From Chitinophagaceae bacterium (GTDB lineage: Bacteria; Bacteroidota; Bacteroidia; Chitinophagales; Chitinophagaceae), in contig JADJPV010000001.1 of assembly GCA_016713085.1 (NCBI GenBank), positions 1,695,001 through 1,759,000 on the forward strand: a stretch of 64,000 nt of DNA, written 5' to 3'. Both the position numbers and the translations under genes were made by a program. Below the pieces are notes generated by a model, which ran no database searches, was not told the origin of the DNA, and saw nothing but the letters and a program-made list of their open reading frames with translations. Shown piece by piece: positions 46,596 through 55,873 of this stretch (its first letter is position 1; the number at the start of each line of letters is the position of its first letter).

Positions 46596-47489
46596 TTACA
46601 CATCACACCTCTTCACCGCATCTTTCAACGCTGCAATCTTTTCTTCTTTTGTTTTTCCTGTTGGTATATATTCCTGTGCTACATATCCTTTATATCCTGT
46701 GGCAAGTATGGCTTTCATAATGGCAGGATAATAGAGTTCCTGTGTTTCATTGATTTCATGTCTACCCGGTACACCTGCTGTATGGTAATGACCAAAGTAC
46801 TGGTGATTGTCAGTAATAGTTCGGATAATATCTCCTTCACTGATCTGCATATGATAGATATCATACAGAATTTTGAAGTTAGGCGAACCAAGACGTTTAC
46901 AGAGTTCTATCGTCCATTTAGTATTATCAGCCATATAATCAGGATGATTCACTTTGCTGTTGAACACTTCTATCTGGATGATCACATTATGTTTTTCTGC
47001 AAGTGGTATAATCTGTTTCAATCCTTCCACACAATTCTGCAAACCTGTTTCATCATCCATTCCATTTTTATTTCCACTGAAGCAGATGAGGTTTTTATAA
47101 CCCGCTGCGGCAACAAGAGGAATAGCTTCAGTAAAATCTTTAATTAGCTGCTCATGAAACTTTTTATTGTTCCAGCCTTCTGTTAAACTGATTTTACCTG
47201 CAGTGTAACACATAGAACAGGTGATGCCATGCTTTTGCACTGTTGGCCAGTCTTTTGGTGGAAGCAAATCAATGGCAGAAAACTTTAATTTTTTTACGAC
47301 TTCACATAATTCATCTAATGAAATGAAATTATAGGTCCAGCTGCAAACAGAATGATTGATATTCCCTTTGAGTTTAAAATTTTCTTCCTGTATATGTTCA
47401 ATTCCTGCAAACACGTTTCCTGTAGTTAAGGCAACAGAAGTTGCTGCCAGATTTTTTAATAATGTTCTTCTCGATGACTGTTGCGGCAT
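46596..47489 (-). CDS. Secreted hydroxypyruvate-isomerase-like TIM barrel
   Basis: This 297-residue protein has a twin-arginine-like start MPQQSSRRTLLKNLAATSVA and a xylose-isomerase-like barrel: NHSVCSWTYNFISLDELCE, KNLICFSGNKNGMDDE, VIIQIEVFNSKVNHP (metal Glu), ILYDIYHMQISEGD (Asp, His) and FGHYHTAGVPGRHEINE. This fits the hydroxypyruvate isomerase (Hyi) group, though the export signal and context point to a sugar or keto-sugar in the periplasm. It lies between the GMC genes and the MFS gene on the same strand. Confidence 0.87.
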   Translation of the reverse strand: MPQQSSRRTLLKNLAATSVALTTGNVFAGIEHIQEENFKLKGNINHSVCSWTYNFISLDELCEVVKKLKFSAIDLLPPKDWPTVQKHGITCSMCYTAGKISLTEGWNNKKFHEQLIKDFTEAIPLVAAAGYKNLICFSGNKNGMDDETGLQNCVEGLKQIIPLAEKHNVIIQIEVFNSKVNHPDYMADNTKWTIELCKRLGSPNFKILYDIYHMQISEGDIIRTITDNHQYFGHYHTAGVPGRHEINETQELYYPAIMKAILATGYKGYVAQEYIPTGKTKEEKIAALKDAVKRCDV

Positions 47490-47516
47490 AAAAGCAATAT
47501 TTCAGATTGATTATAA

Positions 47517-48788
47517 TTAAGCTGTTGTTAAGCTTGGCTTGCTTTTACCACGCATATAAAAATACAATCCTGCAAATGCAACTGTCAGGATGATGGGTAT
47601 AACTAAAGTTGCATTGATAATTTCAGGGCCTGCAGTAACTTTTGCTGCTGCTAAATTGTTGGCCATTTCTGTACCGGGAGCAGCAGAAATATATTCTTTC
47701 AGTGATGCTCCTGTCGGTAGTTTCTTTTCTAATAAGCGATCGTAAAAGCTGCCCATGAACTGTGTATAGATCCACACAGCCAGCATACCTGCCCCTCCCA
47801 TTAAGTTTAAACCAACAGCACCGGTTTTGGGTAAGTACTCTGATACAAAACCAAGCATGGTAGGCCAGAAATAACACACACCCATTCCAAATATAATTGC
47901 TCCGAAAAAAATCATGTTACCACCCGAATGCCCCAGCAGATACAATCCCACAACAGAAAGACAGGCTGAAATAAACAATACTCCCTGCGGTGCAAGACGA
48001 TGTACAATTGGTCCCGCAAATGCCCTGCCCACAACCATCACACCTGTAGAAACAGTTAACACTAAAATGGCATTATCTGTTACGTTTCGCAGCAATACAT
48101 CAATCCACTGTCCGGTAAATAATTCAGTGATGGCGGTTCCAAACATGCAAAGGATCATAAAAATAAACAGTGGGTTACCAAGCGATTTGTACATAGTTCC
48201 GGCTGATACACCACTTGCCACACGTTCTGTAACAGGAAATTCCAATTTTGAAAATAAATAACCATACAGTAACGCAGGTATGAGCATTACACCTACCTGA
48301 ACCTGCCAGTTAAGCCCGATTTTAGTAAACAGGAAAACGATCAGTGTGCCAATCACAATTCCACCGGGGAACCAAAGATGAAAATGGTTGAGCTTGGTTG
48401 TTTTATTTTCAGGAAATAATGAAGTAACAAGGGGATTACAGGCAGCTTCTACCGTTCCGTTGGCAATACCTATTAATAAAGTAGAAATAAACAGCGACCA
48501 GAAACCAGTTGCAAATACAGTTAACACGATACCGGCCAGGTGAAAGATAAAAGCCATCACCAGTAATTTCTTCATACCAATTGTGTCTACAATCATACCG
48601 CCAATGATAACGGCTAAAGGAAAACCCCAGAAAGCAGTTCCGGCAATGGTTGCCAGCTCTGATCCGTCTAAACTGAACTTGGTACCTAACTCATTTAAGA
48701 TACCTGCTCTTATACCAAAAGACAAAGAGGTTACTAATAGTGCAAGACAACTGGCAATAAATAATTGGTTGCGTTTATCAGAATTCAT
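47517..48788 (-). CDS. MFS sugar transporter (FucP-like group)
   Basis: This 423-residue protein has twelve transmembrane helices (LFIASCLALLVTSLSFGIR, TAFWGFPLAVIIGGMIVD, NLMGGAGMLAVWIY) and a GMIVDTIGMKKLL loop after TM2. The style is that of FucP/nucleoside-proton symporters common in Bacteroidota carbohydrate loci. It is the first gene of the minus-strand arm and diverges from the GMC gene at 48965. It probably imports the products of periplasmic sugar oxidation. Confidence 0.87.
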   Translation of the reverse strand: MNSDKRNQLFIASCLALLVTSLSFGIRAGILNELGTKFSLDGSELATIAGTAFWGFPLAVIIGGMIVDTIGMKKLLVMAFIFHLAGIVLTVFATGFWSLFISTLLIGIANGTVEAACNPLVTSLFPENKTTKLNHFHLWFPGGIVIGTLIVFLFTKIGLNWQVQVGVMLIPALLYGYLFSKLEFPVTERVASGVSAGTMYKSLGNPLFIFMILCMFGTAITELFTGQWIDVLLRNVTDNAILVLTVSTGVMVVGRAFAGPIVHRLAPQGVLFISACLSVVGLYLLGHSGGNMIFFGAIIFGMGVCYFWPTMLGFVSEYLPKTGAVGLNLMGGAGMLAVWIYTQFMGSFYDRLLEKKLPTGASLKEYISAAPGTEMANNLAAAKVTAGPEIINATLVIPIILTVAFAGLYFYMRGKSKPSLTTA

Positions 48789-48911
48789 TTTGCAATCGTT
48801 TAGTGGTTGGTTGAAGCGAAAACTAAATTTAGGAGTTTTATCAATTCATCAGCACAAAATATGATAACTGTCTGTAGCAAACGTTTGTTATCAATATCTG
48901 TAAAATCAATT

Positions 48912-48940
48912 TTTGTTTTTTGATTTAACTGCTATCTTTA
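48912..48940 (+). promoter_or_regulatory. Candidate promoter TTTG-N17-TATCTTTA
   Basis: TTTG at 48912-48915 and TATCTTTA at 48933-48940 lie 25 bp before the GMC start, in the 176-bp divergent region between the two arms of the sugar-oxidation locus. The last base deviates from the TAnnTTTG consensus. Confidence 0.4.
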
Positions 48941-48964
48941 AGACCTTCAAATCAATTGCCTGTT

Positions 48965-50708
48965 ATGGGAGATTTTCAGATAAAAGTTCAACCGAAAAAT
49001 TACGATGTTGTCATTGTTGGTTCGGGTGCAGGTGGCGGCATGGCTGCCTATATGCTTAGTAAAGCTGGATTAAAAGTGTGTTTGCTGGAAGCCGGTGTCA
49101 TGTACGATCCGCAGAAAAATGTTACTCAGTTAAAGAATCCATGGGAAAGTAAACGTCGTGGAGCAAGTACAAAGTTTCGCCCCTTTGGCGATTTTGATGC
49201 CTGCTATCACGGATGGGAAATAGAAGGCGAGCCCTATACCAAAGCAGAAGGTACACAATGGGATTGGTGGCGTGCACGTATGCTGGGCGGAAGAACCAAT
49301 CACTGGGGAAGAATTTCATTACGCTTTGGTCCCAAAGATTTCAAACGCAGAAGTATTGATGGTTTGGGTGATGACTGGCCGATTGGATATGCAGATATCA
49401 AACCTTATTACGATCGCATTGATCAGCTCATTGGCATTTTTGGTACCAATGAGGGATTGGAAAATGATCCGGATGGATTCTTCCTTCCCCCACCCAAACC
49501 AAGATTGCATGAGCTGATGATTAAAAAAGGAGCAGTTGCAGCAGGCGTAAAAGTAATTCCATCCAGGTTATCCATTCTCACTAAAAAATAGAAAGCACAA
49601 CAGAACGTGGTGCCTGCTTTTTTGCGCACAGTGCGGCAGAAACTGTAGTATGATGAAAGCCGATTTTTCATCTACCAATGTATTAATCTATCCTGCATTG
49701 CAGACGGGAAATATAGATGTGGTTGCCAATGCCATGGCAAGAGAAGTGCTTACTAATAAAGAAGGATTGGCAACAGGAGTAAGTTATGTAAGCAAGGAAG
49801 ATATGCAGGAGTACAAGGTAAATGGTAAAGTGGTGATTCTTGCAGCAAGTGCCTGTGAAAGCGCAAGATTATTACTCAACTCAACCTCACAACGTCATCC
49901 AAATGGATTGGCCAACAGCAGCAATGTAGTGGGTAAATATTTACATGACAGTACCGGTGCTGCAATGGGTGGTGTATTGCCGGAATTGTTTGGCCGTAAA
50001 AAATACAATGAAGATGGAGTAGGTGGAGCACATATTTATTCGCCCTGGTGGTTAGATAATAAAAAGCTTGATTTTCCAAGGGGATATCACATAGAATATT
50101 GGGGAGGTATCAGTCAGCCGTCTTATGGTTTTGGGTCTGATATTCAAACTTATAATGGCAAATATGCAGTAGCCGGTAAACAGAAAGAAGCAGGTGGCTA
50201 TGGAGCATCTTTAAAAGAAGACTATCGTTATTTCTATGGTGCTGGTGTTGGTATGGCAGGAAGAGGAGAAGCAATTCCAATGGAAAGTAATTATTGTGAA
50301 ATTGATCCAACCGTTGTAGATAAATATGGTATTCCTGTGTTACGCTTCAATGTAAAATGGAGCGATCATGAAATTAATCAGGCCAAACACATGAAAGAAA
50401 CTTTCCGTGAAGTGATGCATAATATGGGAGCAGTGATTACATGGGGTAATGATGGTCCGGAAAATAATTATGGATTGGAAACACCGGGAAAAATTATTCA
50501 TGAAGCAGGAACAGTACGAATGGGGAACGATCCGAAAACCAGTGCCTTGAATAAACATAACCAGGCGCATGATTGTAAAAATTTATTTGTGGTTGATGGC
50601 GGAGCATTTGTAAGCCAGGCGGATAAAAATATTACCTGGACGATTCTTGCTTTAAGCATGCGTGCAAGTGAATATATTATTGATGAGTTGAAAAAAGGGA
50701 ATATATAG
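48965..50708 (+). CDS. GMC oxidoreductase, paralogue 3, two one-base frameshifts
   Basis: The ATG at 48965 gives MGDFQIKVQPKNYDVVIVG and GSGAGGGMAAYMLSKAGLK. GGRTNHWGRISLRFG follows, and later come EAGTVRMGNDPKTSA and the tail ASEYIIDELKKGNI. The frame breaks twice within 45 bp: at the A6 run 49583-49588 and at the T6 run 49618-49623. Adding one base to each restores IESTTERGACFFCAQCGRN and one protein of about 582 residues, including the cysteine cluster also seen in the other paralogues. The protein is more distant from the tandem pair and carries a shorter N-terminus. It is probably a sugar dehydrogenase working with the subunit at 50906. Confidence 0.88.
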
Positions 50709-50900
50709 AGCCCATCCCGACCTTCCCCGAGGGAAGGCCATCTATGCACAGCCCTTGCTTGATGTAAACGTTAACTAAAATCAGGAGGGTTTAATGATGA
50801 TGACTTAAGGACGTAAGATGAAATGCTGAATTAATATTGTTGAACAAATAAAAAAATGCCCGGCCTCCCTCTCTATGGGAGAGGGAATGAGGGAGAGGCT
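50709..50900. repeat. Two palindromic elements in a 197-bp gap
   Basis: 50709-50759 contains CGACCTTCCCCGAGGGAAGG with a GCACAGCCC tail that also occurs inverted near 46547. 50858-50900 contains CCTCCCTCTCTATGGGAGAG with a purine-rich flank. The gap between the GMC and subunit-3 genes holds nothing else. Confidence 0.65.
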
Positions 50901-50905
50901 TCATT

Positions 50906-51560
50906 ATGAAAAGAAGAGATTCCATAAAAGCTATTCTTGTTGGTACTGTTGCAAGTTCTGTATTGGTGGATGCATGTAAATCAGCAGATGAAAAAACAAA
51001 ACCGGTTGAACAGCCAGCTGCCAGTACTATTGACCGTACAAAGGAAGAAGCCGAGAGAGAAGCAAAGCTGATGGCAGAAACTTTTTTTACCACACATGAA
51101 CTGGCTACCATAGCTGTGCTGAGTGATATCATTATTCCAAAAGACGCCATAAGTGGAAGTGCAACCGAAGCAGGTGTTCCTGATTTTATTGAATTCATTG
51201 TAAAAGATATGCCGCAGCATCAAACTCCCATGCGTGGTGGTTTGCGCTGGCTGGATATGGAATGTTTTGAACGTTTTCAGAAAGCATTCAAAGATTGCGA
51301 TGCCAAACAGCAGATTGAAATGGTGGATGAAATTGCTTATCCAGAAAAAGCAAAACCTGAAATGAAAAGAGGTGTTGCTTTCTTTTGATGCGCAACTTAA
51401 CAGCATCTGGTTTTATACTTCACAGATCGGTGTAAAAGATCTTGGCTATGCTGGCAATACACCCAATCAATGGAATGGAGTGCCTGATGATGTACTGAAA
51501 CAATACGGCATGTCTTATTCTGAAAAAGAACTGAAAGAATGTATTTCATTTGACAAATAA
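50906..51560 (+). CDS. Gluconate 2-dehydrogenase subunit 3 family protein, two one-base frameshifts
   Basis: The start MKRRDSIKAILVGTVASSVLV is a Tat-like signal followed by a possible lipid Cys (VDACKS). The body has FTTHELATIAVLSDIIIPKD, VPDFIEFIVKDMP and the segment FLMRNLTASGFYTSQIGVKD, which appears only after adding one T at 51383-51386 and one at 51411-51414. The restored protein is about 218 residues. It is the small subunit paired with the GMC gene just upstream, parallel to the pair at 42216/42972. Confidence 0.86.
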
Positions 51561-51567
51561 TCAACCG

Positions 51568-52998
51568 ATGAGTAACAAAAAAACAAGAAGAGATTTTTTA
51601 CGCACTTCTTCTCTGGCAGCAGCAGGTTTCTTTATTGTTCCGAGACATGTATTGGGAAAAGGATTTGTTGCTCCAAGTGATAAACTGAATATTGCCGGCA
51701 TTGGTGCAGGTGGAAAAGGTGCTGGCGACCTGGCAGAATTTGCAAAAAGCCCGAACGTAAATATCGTTGCCTTCTGCGATGTGGATGAAGCACAGGCAGC
51801 AGGTTCAGTGAAACGTTTCCCCAATGCAAAATTTTATTACGATTACAGGGAAATGCTGGAAAAAGAAAGAAACTATATCGACGCAGTTTCTGTTTCCACT
51901 CCCGATCATACACATGCTATTGCAACAATGGCAGCTATGCAGTTAGGCAAACATGTATATGTACAAAAGCCATTAACGCATGATATTTATGAAGCAAGGA
52001 TGTTAACACAGGCTGCCAAACGTTATAAAGTAGTAACACAAATGGGCAACCAGGGTGGCAGTGGTGATGGTGTGCGGTTAATGAAAGAGTGGTACAATGC
52101 AGGATTGATTGGTGACGTAAAAAAAGTACAGGCATGGACCAACCGCCCGGTATGGCCGCAGGGCATGGCCAAGCCAACTGGAAATTTTACAGTACCTGAT
52201 AAATTCAAATGGGATCTATGGCTGGGCACAGCGAAGTATGAAGAATTTAATCCTGCCTATCATCCTTTCAACTGGCGTGGCTGGTGGGCTTACGGTACAG
52301 GTGCATTGGGCGATATGGCCTGTCATGTAATGGATCCTATCTACCGCATTCTTCCAATTCTTTATCCCAATGAAGTGGAATGCAGTGTGCCGAATCAATT
52401 TACTGCAGCTTGGACAGAAGCCGGATACATTGACAGTTGCCCACCTGCATCGATCATTCATTTGAATTACCCAAGAAAAGATAAAAAAGGAAATATAAAA
52501 GTAACCTGGATGGATGGTGGATTATTGCCGCAACGTCCGGAAGAATTACTACCAGATGAACCAATGGGTAATTGGGATGGTGGTGTCATCTTCGAAGGAA
52601 CAAAAGGAAAAATGATGTGCAGCTGCTATGGTGCCGACCCCGTATTACTTCCAACAAAAAGAATGAAAGAAGTTAATCTTCCGAAGAAAACTTTAAGGCG
52701 TGTACCCGAAGGACATTATTTACAATGGGTGAATGCATGTATTGACGGTTATGGCAAAGCAGAATTAAGTTCACCTTTTGAATATGCAGGTCCGTTTACA
52801 GAAAGTATATTGATGGGCAACCTTGCTATCAGATCATGGATGATGAAAAATCCAAACCTGAAAGGATGGGAAGATAAATATCTCGGCCGCAAAAAATTAT
52901 TGTGGGATGCTGCCAATATGAAGATCACGAACTTTGATGAAGCTAACCAGTTTGTAAAAAGAGAATACAGGAGTGGTTGGTCAGGGTTGGGTGTATAA
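51568..52998 (+). CDS. Gfo/Idh/MocA oxidoreductase with Tat signal, type 1
   Basis: The ATG at 51568 gives MSNKKTRRDFLRTSSLAAAG, a twin-arginine signal, so the protein is exported. The Rossmann domain shows LNIAGIGAGGKGAGDLAEF, FCDVDEAQAAGSVKRFPNA, VSTPDHTHAIATMAAMQLG and the catalytic-region Lys in KHVYVQKPLTHDIYEARM. A GTGALGDMACHVMDPIYR segment follows in the C-terminal domain. Length is 476 residues. Exported members of this family often work on oxidised sugars, which fits its place between the dehydrogenase subunit and another Gfo/Idh gene. Confidence 0.9.
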   Translation: MSNKKTRRDFLRTSSLAAAGFFIVPRHVLGKGFVAPSDKLNIAGIGAGGKGAGDLAEFAKSPNVNIVAFCDVDEAQAAGSVKRFPNAKFYYDYREMLEKERNYIDAVSVSTPDHTHAIATMAAMQLGKHVYVQKPLTHDIYEARMLTQAAKRYKVVTQMGNQGGSGDGVRLMKEWYNAGLIGDVKKVQAWTNRPVWPQGMAKPTGNFTVPDKFKWDLWLGTAKYEEFNPAYHPFNWRGWWAYGTGALGDMACHVMDPIYRILPILYPNEVECSVPNQFTAAWTEAGYIDSCPPASIIHLNYPRKDKKGNIKVTWMDGGLLPQRPEELLPDEPMGNWDGGVIFEGTKGKMMCSCYGADPVLLPTKRMKEVNLPKKTLRRVPEGHYLQWVNACIDGYGKAELSSPFEYAGPFTESILMGNLAIRSWMMKNPNLKGWEDKYLGRKKLLWDAANMKITNFDEANQFVKREYRSGWSGLGV

Positions 52999-53041
52999 TT
53001 TTGAAAGCAGAAAAAAAAACAAGTGATTCTTTTTTTAAATT

Positions 53042-53085
53042 CCCCCCCCCAGGGGGAGAAAAAAAACCCCCCCCCGGGGGGGGGG
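53042..53085. repeat. Extreme homopolymer stretch with C9G10 palindrome before a start codon
   Basis: The order is C9 (53042-53050), A, G5, AG, A8 (53059-53066), C9 (53067-53075), G10 (53076-53085), then CTT and the ATG at 53089. It looks like a distorted member of the palindromic element family. The exact base counts may be unreliable. Confidence 0.7.
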
Positions 53086-53088
53086 CTT

Positions 53089-54252
53089 ATGAACAGAAAA
53101 CTTCGCATGGCCATGATTGGTGGCGGTAAGGATGCATTCATCGGTGCCGTTCATCGTTTGGCAATGAATATGGATGGACAGGTTGAACTGGTTGCAGGTG
53201 CATTAAGTATTAACCCCGACATAGCTGTTGAATCAGGAAAAATATTGTTTCTTGATGAAGACAGAATTTATACTGATTATAAAGTGATGCTTGAAAGAGA
53301 GGCTGCTATGCCAGCTGATAAGCGCATTGATTTTGTAAGTATTGTTACGCCCAACTTTGTTCACTTTCCTCCGGCGATGATGGCATTGGAAAAAGGGTTT
53401 AATGTAGTAATTGAAAAGCCCATCACCTTTACGTTAGATGAAGCGAAACAACTCAAAGCAAAACTGAAAGAAACAGGATTGAGTTTACTGCTTTGTCATA
53501 CATACACTGGTTATCCAATGGTGAAGCAGGCAAAACAATTGGTGAAGAGCGGTGCATTAGGTAAAATTCGTAAAGTGTATGTTGAATATCCGCAGGGTTG
53601 GTTGAGTACATTGTTAGAAAGTGCTGGCAATGCACAGGCAAGCTGGAGAACAGATCCGAAGAAAAGCGGCAAAGCAGGTTGTATGGGTGACATTGGAACA
53701 CATGCGTTCAACTTAGCTGAATATGTAACAGGACAGGAAGTAACTCATCTTTGTTCAGATATTAATATTGTTGTTGAAGGAAGAATGCTTGATGATGACG
53801 GAGCAGCTTTTTTAAAATTCAACAATGGCGCAACAGGTGTACTGATGGCAACGCAAATTGCAGCAGGTGAAGAAAATAACATTAAGATTCGTGTGTACGG
53901 AGAAAAAGGCGGATTGGAATGGAAACAGGAAGATGCAAATACACTGTTAGTAAAATGGCTGGATAAACCCACAGAGATTTACAGAACAGGAGGTGGGTAT
54001 AACAGTTCCTTTGCCGCACATAATTCAAGAACTCCTGCCGGTCATCCCGAAGGATACCTCGAGGCCTTTGCTAATCTCTACAGGAATTTTACATTAACTG
54101 TAAGAGCAAAGATCAACGGAGAACAACCAAAAGAAGAATGGCTCGACTTTCCGGGAGTAAATGAAGGAGTAAGAGGAATGGCTTTTGTCGATAATGTGAT
54201 TGAAAGCGGATTGAGTAAAGAGAAGTGGAGAGAGTTTACCCTAAATCCCTAA
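53089..54252 (+). CDS. Gfo/Idh/MocA oxidoreductase, type 2 (cytoplasmic)
   Basis: The ATG at 53089 gives MNRKLRMAMIGGGKDAFIGA and 387 residues without a signal peptide. The Rossmann fold has VELVAGALSINPDIAVESG, FVSIVTPNFVHFPPAMMAL and FNVVIEKPITFTLDEAK, where the Glu-Lys-Pro is the family hallmark. The C-terminal domain has GDIGTHAFNLAEYVTG with the catalytic His. It would reduce or oxidise a keto-sugar with NAD(P). The last codons (Leu-Asn-Pro-stop) lie inside a palindromic element. Confidence 0.9.
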   Translation: MNRKLRMAMIGGGKDAFIGAVHRLAMNMDGQVELVAGALSINPDIAVESGKILFLDEDRIYTDYKVMLEREAAMPADKRIDFVSIVTPNFVHFPPAMMALEKGFNVVIEKPITFTLDEAKQLKAKLKETGLSLLLCHTYTGYPMVKQAKQLVKSGALGKIRKVYVEYPQGWLSTLLESAGNAQASWRTDPKKSGKAGCMGDIGTHAFNLAEYVTGQEVTHLCSDINIVVEGRMLDDDGAAFLKFNNGATGVLMATQIAAGEENNIKIRVYGEKGGLEWKQEDANTLLVKWLDKPTEIYRTGGGYNSSFAAHNSRTPAGHPEGYLEAFANLYRNFTLTVRAKINGEQPKEEWLDFPGVNEGVRGMAFVDNVIESGLSKEKWREFTLNP

Positions 54253-54370
54253 AGGGACTTAAACAGTTGCAACTCTTTTCAAATCTTTATAATAGACATT
54301 CAACTGTTGAATTTCTTTTCATCAGTTCATTCATAAATTAAAAGTAAAAAGTCCCTTTAGGGATTTAGAG
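54241..54370. repeat. Pair of inverted 20-bp palindromic elements
   Basis: CTAAATCCCTAAAGGGACTT near 54241-54260 and its exact complement near 54350-54369 flank about 90 bp between the Gfo/Idh gene and the TIM-barrel gene. Each copy also contains its own CCCTAAAGGG palindrome. There is no gene in the 119-bp gap. Confidence 0.8.
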
Positions 54371-54371
54371 T

Positions 54372-55426
54372 ATGAATACAATTAAAGGTCCTGCAATATT
54401 TCTTGCACAGTTTATGGGCGATCAACCGCCCTTCAACAATCTTGAAGATATCTGCAAATGGGCAGCATCCTTAGGTTTTAAAGCTATCCAGATCCCCACA
54501 TGGGAAAGCAGGTTGATTGATTTAAAACTTGCTGCTGAAAGTAAAACCTATGCCGATGAACTGAAAGGAAAGATCAACAGTTATGGTTTGGAGATTTCCG
54601 AATTGAGTACGCATTTGCAAGGACAGTTAGTGGCAGTACACCCTGCTTATGATATTATGTTTGATGCATTTGCTCCTGACGAAATGAAAGGCAATCCTTC
54701 TGCAAGGCAGAAATGGGCTGTGCAGCAATTAATGTATGGAGCAAAAGCATCACAGAACTTAGGATTGAATGCACATGCAACATTCAGCGGCTCATTGTTA
54801 TGGCATACATTTCATCCATGGCCGCAACGGCCTGATGGTTTGGTGGATGAAGGGTTTAAGAATTAGCAAAAAGATGGTTACCCATCTTGAATCAATTTGA
54901 TGAATGCGGTGTAGATGTTTGTTATGAAATTCATCCTGGTGAAGATTTGTTTGATGGTATTACCTATGAAATGTTTTTAGAGAAAGTGAATAATCACAAA
55001 CGTGCCTGTTTATTATATGATCCATCGCACTTTGTATTGCAGCAGTTAGATTATCTGCAGTACATCGATTTTTATCATGAGCGTATCAAAGCATTTCATG
55101 TAAAAGATTCAGAGTTTAATCCTACAGGCAAACAGGGAACATTTGGCGGTTATCAAAGCTGGATCAACCGTGCCGGCCGATACCGTTCACCGGGCGATGG
55201 ACAGGTTGATTTTAAAACCATTTTCAGTAAACTTACACAGTATGGGTATAAAGGCTGGGCAGTAATGGAATGGGAATGCTGTTTAAAGCATCCTGAAGAT
55301 GGGGCAAGAGAAGGAGCAGAGTTTATTAAAAACCATATCATCCGTGTTACAGAAAAAGCTTTTGATGATTTTGCCGGAGGCGAAAGTAATTCTGTAACAA
55401 ACAGAAAGATTCTGGGACTTGATTAA
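54372..55426 (+). CDS. Xylose-isomerase-like TIM barrel, one-base frameshift
   Basis: MNTIKGPAIFLAQFMGDQP opens a 352-residue barrel without a signal peptide. Visible metal-site segments are VDVCYEIHPGEDLFDG (Glu), CLLYDPSHFVLQQ (Asp, His), IKAFHVKDSEF (His) and WAVMEWECCLKHPEDG (Glu). The frame breaks near 54858. One more A there turns the premature Asn-stop into FKELAKRWLPILNQFDECG. It is a sugar phosphate isomerase/epimerase-family protein, likely cytoplasmic, acting after the Gfo/Idh enzyme in the same operon. Confidence 0.87.
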
Positions 55427-55466
55427 CTACCTTGCAGAAAAATTATTACACTTTAAAATAAAACAG

Positions 55467-55871
55467 ATGAAACAGATTTTATTGACATCAGCCATTGCAC
55501 TTACACTGATTGCATGTGGTGGAGCAGGTACAGAAAACAAAGAAGCAGTTAAAGAACAACCAAAGGAAGCAGCACCGGCAGCAGCAGCTGATCCGACAGC
55601 AAACCCTGATTATGAAAATGGATTGGTACTGGTTGCTCAAAGCGACTGCCTTACCTGTCATAAAGTAGATGAAAAACTGATTGGCCCTACTTACCGTGAT
55701 GTTGCCAATAAGTATGAAAATACAGAAGCCAATGTAAAGATGCTGGCTGAAAAAATAATCAAGGGAGGTACCGGTGTTTGGGGACAGGTAGCAATGACTC
55801 CGCATCCTGCAGTAACACCGGCAGATGCCGAAACGATGGTTAAATATGTTCTCTCACTTAAAAACAAATAA
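55467..55871 (+). CDS. Lipoprotein cytochrome c (c551/c552-like)
   Basis: The ATG at 55467 gives MKQILLTSAIALTLIACGG, a lipoprotein signal with Cys17. An Ala/Glu-rich linker is followed by a single haem-binding CLTCHK motif (QSDCLTCHKVDEKLIGPTY) and a late Met (WGQVAMTPHP) as sixth ligand. Total length is 134 residues. It is the probable electron acceptor for the GMC dehydrogenases of the locus, and it lies three bases from the DUF1080 gene. Confidence 0.92.
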   Translation: MKQILLTSAIALTLIACGGAGTENKEAVKEQPKEAAPAAAADPTANPDYENGLVLVAQSDCLTCHKVDEKLIGPTYRDVANKYENTEANVKMLAEKIIKGGTGVWGQVAMTPHPAVTPADAETMVKYVLSLKNK

Positions 55872-55873
55872 GC

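Noticed and set aside
49583..49623. Programmed ribosomal frameshifting in the GMC gene (A6 and T6 runs)
   Set aside because: Two independent shifts in 45 bp in the same direction, together with the same pattern in unrelated genes such as trmB, are better explained by sequencing error. There is no stimulatory hairpin or upstream Shine-Dalgarno-like element.
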